NCBI GenBank assembly: GCA_003112755.1
Contig: BFBT01000001.1
Coordinates: forward strand, 1,860,001 to 1,924,000
Source: Lawsonibacter asaccharolyticus
GTDB lineage: Bacteria; Bacillota; Clostridia; Oscillospirales; Oscillospiraceae
Reading direction: 5' to 3'
Length of the DNA: 64,000 nt
In this document: one piece after another, positions 16,129 through 23,107 of the stretch
Layout: each line of letters opens with the position of its first letter
Position numbering within the stretch: the stretch's first letter is position 1
Position numbers and translations under genes: made by a program
The notes under the pieces: model-generated
What the model was told of the DNA's origin: nothing
Seen by the model: only the letters and a program-made list of their open reading frames with translations
The model's database searches: none

Positions 16129-16163
16129 TTTTCTAAAATAAATGAGAGTGATATTTTAGAAAA
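16129..16163. promoter_or_regulatory. Inverted-repeat operator candidate between XRE and ECF sigma genes
   Basis: TTTTCTAAAATA (16129-16140) and TATTTTAGAAAA (16152-16163) form a perfect 12-bp inverted repeat with 11 bases between. A sigma-A-like promoter for the rightward gene follows (TTGAAA, 16 bases, TATAAT near 16174-16200), and a partial repeat TTTTAGAATA overlaps its downstream side. The arrangement suits repression by the XRE protein. Confidence 0.6.
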
Positions 16164-16316
16164 CGAATTGAAAATGGAGTAAAATAGTATATAATTTTAG
16201 AATAACTAATAAAAATGCCAGAGCAGAAGACAACAATAAAATTGCCATTGTTGCGTTTGCCAAAAGCAGGTGTCTTTTTATATAAAAAGGAAAGACATTA
16301 TATAGGAGTTATTCTA

Positions 16317-16892
16317 ATGAAAACAAAGATAGAAAAAGATTTAGGAATGTGTGACCAAAAAGAACGAGAGTTTATGGAAGAGCTTTATCGCAAATATGAA
16401 CGCCTTATGTATGCAACAGTTAGGCGGTATATCTCTGACAGTATGGAACAGGAGGAGATAGTACAGGAGAGCCTTAAAAAGCTGATTGAAAAAAGGAGGG
16501 TTTTGTGTAACTTAGATTGTGCTGCGCAGGCTGGATATATTGTGGTTGCAATAAGAAATACATCGTTTTCATATTTGAGAAAGCGTAACAGAGAAAGAAG
16601 TAAAATAATAAGTCTGGAGACGTTGAATGAAGAAGGAATGCGTCATATAATATTGGCGGAAGAGGAACAGTTATTCTATGAAGAGGAGATTGAAAAATTA
16701 AAAGAAGGCTTGAAACACTTGGGACCAGAAGATCGAGCACTTTTAGAAGGAAAGTATTTGTTAAAATATGGGGATAAGGAGTTGGCACGGGATTTTGGTT
16801 GCCAGCCGAACAGTATCAGAATGAAATTGACCAGAGCTAGAAGAAAGCTCATGGTAATTATGAAGAGGAGCAAGAAGGATGACAAAACGTGA
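16317..16892 (+). CDS. ECF-type sigma factor paired with a DUF4367 anti-sigma factor
   Basis: A 191-aa sigma factor with region 2 (MEELYRKYERLMYATVRRYI, EEIVQESLKKLIE, YLRKRNRER) and region 4 (GDKELARDFGCQPNSIRMKL). The ATG at 16317 has GGAG 8-9 bases upstream; the open frame reaches back to 16215 but that part is not sigma-like. It overlaps the anti-sigma gene by 14 bp, which is typical for a sigma/anti-sigma pair made in equal amounts. Its target could be the small exported protein gene at 17781. Confidence 0.88.
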   Translation: MKTKIEKDLGMCDQKEREFMEELYRKYERLMYATVRRYISDSMEQEEIVQESLKKLIEKRRVLCNLDCAAQAGYIVVAIRNTSFSYLRKRNRERSKIISLETLNEEGMRHIILAEEEQLFYEEEIEKLKEGLKHLGPEDRALLEGKYLLKYGDKELARDFGCQPNSIRMKLTRARRKLMVIMKRSKKDDKT

Positions 16893-17691
16893 ACAGTTGA
16901 TAGAGCAATATGAAGATGCTCTGTTTGCCCTGTTGATGGATTCCGTGGCGGAAGAAGAAGGGAAAAAGGCTATTGAACTTAATGAACGATTGAAAGCAGA
17001 TCCAGAAGCGGAGGTTCCGGCAGAGGTGCGGCGGCGATGCGAAAAGCTGATACGTCAAGAATTTAATCGAAAGAAAGCAAGAAACCTCGGCCGGATGACA
17101 TGGAAAATGGTGCAGCGGATATCTGTGGCCGTTATGCTGTTACTTGTTCTTCTAACGACTGCAATGGCGGCATCAGAACAACTCCGTTTGAGCATACTGA
17201 ATGTGGTAATTAGAACATGTGAACAGTACACAGAGTTTACCTTCGAAAAAGAGGGGAACAAGGATATAGAGCAGGTCCCACAGAGTGCTTCAACAAATCA
17301 AGATGCGAATATGACATATTACTACGATTTAGGATTTGAATGGATTCCAGAAGGCTATGAGGTTGGAGATAATGGATGGGCAGATGGGAAAAAGAATCGG
17401 CTAGTTTGTATTTATGATCAAGAGGGACATCGTATAGATGTTAATGTGGTCCAATATTCAGAAAAGACAATCCATAAGTTTGATTCAGAAGAATCTAGGA
17501 AGAGTAATGTGGAGATTCAAGGATATTCAGCAACTCTTTATGAGAAAGATTTAGATAGTGTATATAGTCAAACTTTGGTCTGGCTTGATGAAGAAAATCA
17601 CTATATTATCCAAATCACATCAACAGGAGAGGCGAAAAATGCTCTCACATCAGATCAGCTGGTAATGCTGGCCGAGGGCCTTCGTTGGTAA
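16879..17691 (+). CDS. Anti-sigma factor, DUF4367-type, single membrane segment
   Basis: A 270-aa protein: cytoplasmic part of about 75 residues with charged helices, one membrane segment (about residues 81-98, VAVMLLLVLLTTAMAA), and an extracellular domain with the DUF4367 features GFEWIPEGYEV, IDVNVVQYSE, YSATLYEKD and WLDEENHYIIQI. It overlaps the ECF sigma gene and probably holds that sigma factor until an external signal is sensed. What is sensed is unknown. Confidence 0.82.
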   Translation: MTKREQLIEQYEDALFALLMDSVAEEEGKKAIELNERLKADPEAEVPAEVRRRCEKLIRQEFNRKKARNLGRMTWKMVQRISVAVMLLLVLLTTAMAASEQLRLSILNVVIRTCEQYTEFTFEKEGNKDIEQVPQSASTNQDANMTYYYDLGFEWIPEGYEVGDNGWADGKKNRLVCIYDQEGHRIDVNVVQYSEKTIHKFDSEESRKSNVEIQGYSATLYEKDLDSVYSQTLVWLDEENHYIIQITSTGEAKNALTSDQLVMLAEGLRW

Positions 17692-17780
17692 ATATAAAAA
17701 TTTTTGGTTGCGTTTTTCCAAATGTTGAGTCTTATATTATGAGCAGAGCTCAAATAAGACTTGAAAGGAATGACGACTAA

Positions 17781-18179
17781 ATGAAAAAGCAAAACAGTTT
17801 GAGGAGAATTTTTACCGGGCCATTGGTAGTATGTATGCTGGCAATGATGCTACTACCAGCGGCAGCTAGATTTGTAGCCATTCGATCGGTAACTGTGGAC
17901 CTATCTATTAACAGTAGCGGCTATGCCTCCTGTGATGGAACATGCACGGTAGCATCTGGGTATGAAGCTGAGGCAACACTGGAGCTGCAACAAAAAGATG
18001 GATCTACATGGAAAACGATTAAGGAGTGGAGTGACAGCGGCGATGTGATTAGATTCAACAAGGCGCAATTTGTTGCCCGTGGATACGATTATCGCCTGAA
18101 ACTTACCACAGAAGTTTATGACGCCAACGGGAAATTCGTAGAAGATGACGTCACATATTCCGGTGTGGAGAGTCATTAA
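17781..18179 (+). CDS. Small exported protein of unknown function
   Basis: A 132-aa protein with a clear signal peptide (charged start KKQNSLRRI, hydrophobic core LVVCMLAMMLLPAAA, cleavage probably near residue 29). The mature part is about 100 residues with two Cys (CDGTC) and a likely immunoglobulin-like beta fold. It follows the ECF sigma/anti-sigma pair by 89 bp with AAAGGAATG-type spacing before the start, so it may be the output of that sigma factor. It ends before a strong hairpin. I do not recognise the family. Confidence 0.7.
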   Translation: MKKQNSLRRIFTGPLVVCMLAMMLLPAAARFVAIRSVTVDLSINSSGYASCDGTCTVASGYEAEATLELQQKDGSTWKTIKEWSDSGDVIRFNKAQFVARGYDYRLKLTTEVYDANGKFVEDDVTYSGVESH

Positions 18180-18192
18180 GTAATATGACAAA

Positions 18193-18226
18193 GGGGCCTG
18201 AAGACCAAAGTTGGTTTTCAGGCCCC
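18193..18226 (+). terminator. Strong hairpin after the exported protein gene
   Basis: Arms GGGGCCTGAAGACCAA / TTGGTTTTCAGGCCCC (one wobble pair) with almost no loop. No T-run follows, so termination may be weak or the stem may protect the 3' end. Confidence 0.6.
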
Positions 18227-18362
18227 AGCAGTAAATAAAGGAACCATAGACATATAAACAGTTTTCTTCCAAATTTACGACCAGATGGGAGAACAGTATT
18301 TGACTTAAAGAAATAAAATGTAAGTTACGATGCCATAAGGGTAAATTACTTTCTGACATCTT

Positions 18363-18406
18363 ACAAGCGGCCGACTTTGTACCAGATTACAAAGTCGGTC
18401 GCTTGT
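18363..18406. terminator. 18-bp hairpin in the 18227-18444 intergenic region
   Basis: Arms ACAAGCGGCCGACTTTGT (18363-18380) and ACAAAGTCGGTCGCTTGT (18389-18406), one wobble, 8-base loop, followed by TTCAT. It lies in a gene-free gap and may be a bidirectional terminator. Confidence 0.55.
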
Positions 18407-18444
18407 TTCATAAGTGGCTCAGGCATAGAAGCAGGGCACCACCG

Positions 18445-18476
18445 CCTCCGATCTGTTTTCAAAAACAGATCGGAGG
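18445..18476 (+). promoter_or_regulatory. Hairpin that covers the ribosome binding site of the next gene
   Basis: Arms CCTCCGATCTGTTTT (18445-18459) and AAAACAGATCGGAGG (18462-18476) pair perfectly over 15 bp. The last five bases of the 3' arm, GGAGG, are the ribosome binding site for the TTG start at 18486. When folded, translation should be blocked, so this looks like a translational switch, or a terminator whose stem happens to include the site. Confidence 0.6.
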
Positions 18477-18485
18477 TAGAAAAAA

Positions 18486-18995
18486 TTGTGGAATTATCGC
18501 AAAAATGATTATGCAGCGAACAAATACAGCCCTAATATTGTGTATCGCTTTAATGATGAAATTATAGAGATTTCTCTGGAGGATTATTTAGAGGAGAATC
18601 CAGATAGAACGGAGCAGGACTTTTTGAAATTAAAAGCTCTGTCTGATGAGATTTATTATGAGCAGGACAGAGCAGAGAACACCCAGACCCGTAAAAATAT
18701 ATCTATCCAGGGAATGGAGGAGATGAATTGTTGTGCTACCCGCTCACTAGAGGACGAATGGGAAGAATTTGAGGTAGAGCGTCAAAACTATCGCTATGCT
18801 AAATTAGCCCTGGGACAATTGTTTACTACAAATATACTTACGGAAACCCAGAAACGGCGATTTCGACTCAATATATTTTATGGACTATCCAGTCGGGAAA
18901 TTGGTCGAATCGAGGGGGCTAGTCATCAAGCGGTGGCAAAATCGTTAAAAATTGCTGTTGAAAAATTAAGAGTTATATTTGCGGAACAGGGTTGA
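18486..18995 (+). CDS. Sigma-70 region-4-like protein
   Basis: A 169-aa protein. The C-terminal part (TETQKRRFRLNIFYGLSSRE, then IGRIEGASHQAVAKSLKIAV) is a sigma region 4 or ArpU-like helix-turn-helix; the N-terminal part is acidic with no clear domain. It starts at TTG (18486) 9 bases after GGAGG; this site is sequestered in the hairpin at 18445-18476. Similar small proteins control late genes or transfer genes in mobile elements of Firmicutes. Function unproven. Confidence 0.72.
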   Translation: MWNYRKNDYAANKYSPNIVYRFNDEIIEISLEDYLEENPDRTEQDFLKLKALSDEIYYEQDRAENTQTRKNISIQGMEEMNCCATRSLEDEWEEFEVERQNYRYAKLALGQLFTTNILTETQKRRFRLNIFYGLSSREIGRIEGASHQAVAKSLKIAVEKLRVIFAEQG

Positions 18996-19500
18996 CACCC
19001 TATTAGTTTCATGACGATAGGTGAAGGGAGTTCTTCCGAACTTACTTTTCCTGCTCCTTGACAACCACATATCCATTCATCGGTAACTTCCCCTTTGCCA
19101 GTGCGATGAGCAAAAGCCGATTCAGAAGCCGCGCCATGAGGTATGGTATGGATGAGTAGTTTCTACTGATTTTTTCTGTCATCCTGTCCGTATGAGCGAG
19201 AAACGGTGGTCTGTAAAAAACGGGTGGCTCCCGGTGCGGCCATGATCGGCAAAGGATACAATGGTACTCCTGCCCAGCCACAGCCCTGCTTGACCGCAGG
19301 ATCATGCAATGGGGGCAGCTCGGAGAGATCCTCGGAGGGGTGAGATTCCCGTGGGCCGGTTCGCTGCTGGCCACCGATGACTTCCCGTGTGTGGGGTGTC
19401 TGGGACAAATAGCACACTAAAAAGAAAACAGATTGGAAAATTGCGTCGGAAACAGGGTGGGCTTTTAGGGGCCCACCCTGTTTCCAGCTTACTTATATTC
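18996..19500. other. Gene-poor gap with a 15-bp hairpin before mazF
   Basis: No convincing gene is seen. A weak open frame on the minus strand (about 19042-19183) has no ribosome site. A perfect hairpin, arms GGAAACAGGGTGGGC (19448-19462) and GCCCACCCTGTTTCC (19471-19485), lies 16 bases before the mazF ribosome site AGGAGG (19501-19506), probably a terminator of upstream transcription. Confidence 0.5.
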
Positions 19501-19514
19501 AGGAGGTCATGACT

Positions 19515-19895
19515 ATGCGGAGGAAGGCAATCCGGCGTGGCACCTTGTTCTACGCTGATTTGGACCCAGTAGTTGGCTCGGAACAGGGAGGTACACGCCC
19601 TGTCCTTGTGCTTCAAAACAATGTAGGTAATTCCTTCAGCCCAACAGTGGTAACAGCGGCTATCACCAGTCGAAGGGACAAGACTAACCTTCCTACTCAT
19701 GTTTCGCTTGAGAATGTTCCGGGCCTCGCTCCCACATCCCTGTTACTGCTAGAACAGATACGGACGGTTGACCGCAGGAGGCTCAGAGGTTACATTGGGC
19801 ATATCAGCAGGGAGAAAATGAAGGAAATTGATAAGGCGATTTCTGTCAGCCTTGGCATAAAAACCACTAAGGAAAGGAATACGCACCGTGAATGA
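19515..19895 (+). CDS. PemK/MazF-type toxin (endoribonuclease)
   Basis: A 126-aa MazF-fold protein: RRGTLFYADLDPVVGSEQGG at the start, then RPVLVLQNN, the TVVTAAITSR strand and LLLLEQIRTVDRRRL. MazF toxins cleave mRNA at short sites. AGGAGG at 19501-19506 supports the second ATG (19515) with 8 bases spacing; the first ATG at 19509 is too close. No classical MazE antitoxin lies upstream. The protein just downstream, overlapping by 8 bp, is excisionase-like, so antitoxin function there is only a possibility. The setting beside an integrase suggests stabilization of the island. Confidence 0.9.
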   Translation: MRRKAIRRGTLFYADLDPVVGSEQGGTRPVLVLQNNVGNSFSPTVVTAAITSRRDKTNLPTHVSLENVPGLAPTSLLLLEQIRTVDRRRLRGYIGHISREKMKEIDKAISVSLGIKTTKERNTHRE

Positions 19896-20130
19896 AAATG
19901 GCCATATGATGCTGTCCCCGAAAGATGCTTACCGCCTCATGTTGAAAGATTACCCTGATGTGATGGATATTGGAGAAATGTGTAAAGTGTTGGGGATCAG
20001 CAAAAAGACCGGCTATAAGCTGTTGAAAGATAGGAAAATCGAGTCCTTAAAAATTGGGCGCGCCTATCGAATCCCTAAAGCTCATATCCTTGGCTATTTA
20101 AAAGTCTCCTACTCCGTTATAATGGAATGA
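19888..20130 (+). CDS. Excisionase-like helix-turn-helix protein
   Basis: An 80-aa protein with the excisionase/MerR-like DNA-binding fold (DIGEMCKVLGISKKTGYKLL, then KDRKIESLKIGRAYRIPKAHI). It overlaps mazF by 8 bp and lies 149 bp before the integrase, the usual place for a recombination directionality factor. It could also act as a regulator or antitoxin for the MazF upstream. Confidence 0.82.
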   Translation: MNENGHMMLSPKDAYRLMLKDYPDVMDIGEMCKVLGISKKTGYKLLKDRKIESLKIGRAYRIPKAHILGYLKVSYSVIME

Positions 20131-20278
20131 GGAGTTTTCGCCTCCTACGGTCAGAAAAATAGACGCAGAAAATTAACAATTTAGATCCCGGTTTACCTGG
20201 AGTTTTGTTCTATCCAATGATACAATATAGGTGTCATTGGTAGGTGAACTCAATGCCGCAAAAGGAGGATCAACAAAT

Positions 20279-21571
20279 ATGCCAGCGGTACACCTGCAAG
20301 AAAACACGAAGTTGATTTCCGGCCATGTGGCCGAGAAAAAAGGCTATCTCTACTGGGTCCTAAATATCACTGAAAATGGAAAAAGGAAACCCAAGTGGAT
20401 TCCGACACATAGGAAAGCTAGGGGAAATAAAACCTGGGCAAATAATATGCTTCCTGCTGTTCGGAAAGAGTGGACAGAGAAACTGCTGCGAGAAAGCACA
20501 ATCACGGATAACTTCAGTCTATTGGCATCAAAGGAAAATCAAGTAATGGCAGAAGTGTCGTTTGTAGATTTCCTGTACCAATGGTTAGAGCATAAGTATA
20601 GGACAGCTACTGGGCGAGCCATAGATGCAAAGCCCATTGAACTTTCCACCTACGCTGGTTACGAACAGCAGCTCAACAATCCTATCGCTCCGTATTTCCG
20701 TGAGCATCCTATATCACTTTCTGCTCTGACCAAAGAAGATATCCTTGCCTTTTATGAGAAGGAATTGGAGCGGGTTAAGCCGTCTACTGTCAAGCACTAC
20801 CATGCTCTAATTCATGGGGCGCTGAACTATGCGGTGGACAAAAAGCTAATCCCCAATAATCCTGCCGACCGAATCATCATTTCCAAGCCTGAAGCCTTCA
20901 AAGGGGACTACTACCTGGATTCCGAAGTCCTACGCCTGTTTGAGATTATCAAGGGGCACAAGATTGAGCTAGTGATTCTTCTAACTGCATTTTATGGGTT
21001 GCGCCGCAGTGAGGTCATTGGACTGAAATGGAACGCTTTTGACTTCAAGCACGACTGCGTTTCCATCCGGCACACGGTCACGATTTGCAATGTTAAAGGA
21101 GAACGTCTTACGATCAAGAAGGACAAGGCCAAAAATAAGTCCAGCCTACGGACTTATCCTCTGATTCCTTTTTTAAAGGAGCGGTTGTTGGAGGCAAGAG
21201 AACAACAGGAAGAAAACCGCAAGCTCTGCGGCCGCGCTTACAACAAAGAAAACTTGGGTTATGTCTGCGTCGATGTAATCGGCAATCTGATTAAGCCTAA
21301 TTATGTGTCTTCGACTTTTGGGAAATTGCTTGAGAAACATAATATGAGGCATATTCGTTTCCATGATCTCCGCCATACCTGTGCCTCTCTCCTGCTTGCA
21401 AACGGAGTACCAATGGAACAGGTAAAGGAATGGTTGGGTCACAGTGAAATTTCAACGACGGTGGATATTTATGGGCATCTCCAATATGCAACAAAAAAGC
21501 AATCCGCCGCGGCCATTGAGCAGGATATTGTGACCCCCATGGTGCAAAATTTGTCGGCGGATGCACCATAA
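20279..21571 (+). CDS. Tyrosine recombinase (integrase) of the tRNA-Ser island
   Basis: A 430-aa integrase with an arm-binding N-terminus, a SAM-like core-binding domain (about residues 85-195) and a catalytic domain with Arg in YGLRRSEVIGL, HDLRHTCASLL, WLGHSEISTTVDIYGHL giving R, H-x-x-R, H and the nucleophile Tyr. The ATG at 20279 follows AAAGGAGG (20261-20268); an earlier in-frame codon at 20231 lacks this. It ends 39 bp before the 3' end of a tRNA-Ser gene on the opposite strand, so the element is integrated at the tRNA 3' end. Confidence 0.93.
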   Translation: MPAVHLQENTKLISGHVAEKKGYLYWVLNITENGKRKPKWIPTHRKARGNKTWANNMLPAVRKEWTEKLLRESTITDNFSLLASKENQVMAEVSFVDFLYQWLEHKYRTATGRAIDAKPIELSTYAGYEQQLNNPIAPYFREHPISLSALTKEDILAFYEKELERVKPSTVKHYHALIHGALNYAVDKKLIPNNPADRIIISKPEAFKGDYYLDSEVLRLFEIIKGHKIELVILLTAFYGLRRSEVIGLKWNAFDFKHDCVSIRHTVTICNVKGERLTIKKDKAKNKSSLRTYPLIPFLKERLLEAREQQEENRKLCGRAYNKENLGYVCVDVIGNLIKPNYVSSTFGKLLEKHNMRHIRFHDLRHTCASLLLANGVPMEQVKEWLGHSEISTTVDIYGHLQYATKKQSAAAIEQDIVTPMVQNLSADAP

Positions 21572-21610
21572 AAGAAATGAGGTCTACCAGCTTTTTGCTG
21601 ACAGACCTCA

Positions 21611-21704
21611 TGGCGGAGATGGAGAGATTCGAACTCTCGCGCCGGTTTTGAGCCGACCTACCGCATTTCGAGTGCGGACCCTTCAACCGCTTGGGTACAT
21701 CTCC
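21611..21704 (-). tRNA. tRNA-Ser (anticodon CGA)
   Basis: On the minus strand the gene starts GGAGATGTACCCAAGCGG (21704) and ends with CATCTCCG plus encoded CCA. The acceptor stem pairs GGAGATG with CATCTCC, the anticodon loop is CTCGAAA within stem CCGCA/TGCGG, a long variable arm follows (class II tRNA), and the T-loop is GTTCGAATC. Its 3' end abuts the integrase gene and is the probable attachment site. Confidence 0.95.
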
Positions 21705-21861
21705 AAATTTGTGTTATATCCCCAGTCCCGACCTACCGACCAATTCAGCCGGTGGAAATCGGGAAGAACAACAGGATAGAACAAGCAACATTATTCAATT
21801 TGAATTCGGCAGGAACCCGCATGGTTCCAAGGGTTTCAGCCGTTTGGCACTCCGCATAGAA

Positions 21862-21906
21862 ACCGGATTTCGAATCCGGACCCTTCAACCACTTGGGTAC
21901 ACCTCC
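21862..21906 (-). pseudogene. tRNA-Ser(CGA) 5' fragment
   Basis: On the minus strand GGAGGTGTACCCAAGTGG (from 21906) continues through a D-arm and an anticodon arm CCGGA-TTCGAAA-TCCGG, again anticodon CGA, very close to the intact tRNA 160 bp away. After the anticodon arm the sequence is unrelated: there is no T-arm and no CACCTCC to close the acceptor stem. It is a 5' half-tRNA, perhaps left by recombination at a second tRNA-Ser copy. Confidence 0.75.
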
Positions 21907-22173
21907 ACAGAACACAGACCGGTCCCGGTCTGTCACCCAGACGAAAGAAGCCGCAGGCCGACGGAGGGGCCTCTGTTTCAGATACACGCCAAACGATCCG
22001 GGCGGAAGATTCGCTTATTAAAGATACCAAAAAAGCAGAGAGAAATCAAGAGGGGAGGGGAAAGAAATAAAAATTGTTCCTTCTCAGCCTCCGTGGGATT
22101 GACACGATGTGGGAAAATAAGGTATGCTAAAACAACAGAACAAACTAGAAACGAGGGACAGGAGGGGCTGCGG

Positions 22174-22557
22174 ATGGAGATGCAGGATATGCTGGCCGAC
22201 CGGCTCAAGCAGAAGCGGGCGCTCTCTCACGCATCCCTGGAGGAATATTCGAAGGAACTGGGGATCAGCAAGAGCGCGCTGCAAAAATACGAGGCCGGGA
22301 CCGGAAATCCTACCCTAGCCACGGTGCAGACCATAGCGGACCACCTTCACGAGAGCCCGGCCCAGCTACTGGGGATGTACAGCGAAGAAGAGATGGAGGC
22401 TGCGGGCCTGATGTTCCGGACCCTGGAATGGTCCATGGGGCTTTCGGAGGGGAGCCGCAGGGAGCTGGCGGTGCTGTTCCGGGAACTGAGCCGTTTCCTG
22501 AGCGGCGAGCTGGGAGGGGCTCCCGGGCCCCCAAAAGAGCGGAAGGAAGAGCGATGA
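22174..22557 (+). CDS. XRE-family transcriptional regulator
   Basis: A 127-aa protein with an N-terminal helix-turn-helix: LADRLKQKRALSHASLEEYS, then ISKSALQKYEAGTGNPTLAT. The C-terminal half holds a helical segment and a Pro/Glu-rich tail. The ATG at 22174 has GGAGGGG upstream; the open frame runs back over the tRNA fragment to 21691, which is not coding. High GC and position outside the integrase/tRNA boundary suggest a host gene or another island. Target unknown. Confidence 0.82.
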   Translation: MEMQDMLADRLKQKRALSHASLEEYSKELGISKSALQKYEAGTGNPTLATVQTIADHLHESPAQLLGMYSEEEMEAAGLMFRTLEWSMGLSEGSRRELAVLFRELSRFLSGELGGAPGPPKERKEER

Positions 22558-23038
22558 CCTCTGGGTGACGCTCCCCTGCCACGGCAGGACCTGAACGGAA
22601 ACCGAGAAAATTGGTGAACTGCTATCCCTCAATTTTTACCAGGTCATAGCTGGATTTACTGCCGTCACCTCGACTGGAGGAGCTGCGGCACGATACAGTA
22701 GGCAGGTCCATCATAGATGAGAGGGGGGCTGCTTCGCGGCCCCCCTTGATGATTTCAACGTCAGGCCTGGTCATACCATCAATGGAGCGATTTTGACAGT
22801 TTCAAGGAGTTTTGAATCAATGGTAAGAGTGCTTTTGTCTGCCACGGCAGTATCTTGAAAAGTCCCGAAAAAGCCTGATGTACCAATGATTATGCGGCTC
22901 GAAAAGGTGCTTACTACACCACGACTACACCATTTTTAAAAGAGCCTTGGATGACACTAAAATTTAGCAACCGTGAAACAGATGGCGTGACAATTTAAAA
23001 ACCAAGCAATGCAATTAGGTTTGGTACATTTAAAAATG
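22558..23038. other. Gap without genes, with a GC-rich hairpin
   Basis: No open frame here looks coding. A GC-rich hairpin GGGGGCTGC-TTC-GCGGCCCCC (about 22724-22746) follows the XRE gene, and tandem ACTACACCA copies lie at 22913-22932. The composition changes from GC-rich to AT-rich across the gap, consistent with an element boundary. Confidence 0.4.
22913..22932 (+). repeat. Tandem ACTACACCA pair, integrase-associated motif
   Basis: ACTACACCA occurs at 22913-22921 and 22924-22932, followed by TTTTTAAAA. The same 9-mer occurs twice (38243-38251, 38255-38263) just after the Tn916-type integrase gene. This suggests arm-type integrase sites or a conserved element end, so 22913 may mark a lost or remnant element. 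Confidence 0.45.
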
Positions 23039-23092
23039 AAACCGGTTCCATCTTTGAGAAAACTCAGACGGAGCCGGTTTTGTATTTTTTTT
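23039..23092. terminator. Hairpin terminator at the 3' side of the 974-aa protein gene
   Basis: AAACCGGTTCCATCTTTGAG pairs imperfectly with CTCAGACGGAGCCGGTTTT across AAAA, and T8 lies beyond at 23084-23091. It can act rightward by its T-run; for the leftward gene ending at 23108 it is the first stem encountered. Confidence 0.65.
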
Positions 23093-23107
23093 GACTGTTT
23101 CCTGTAA

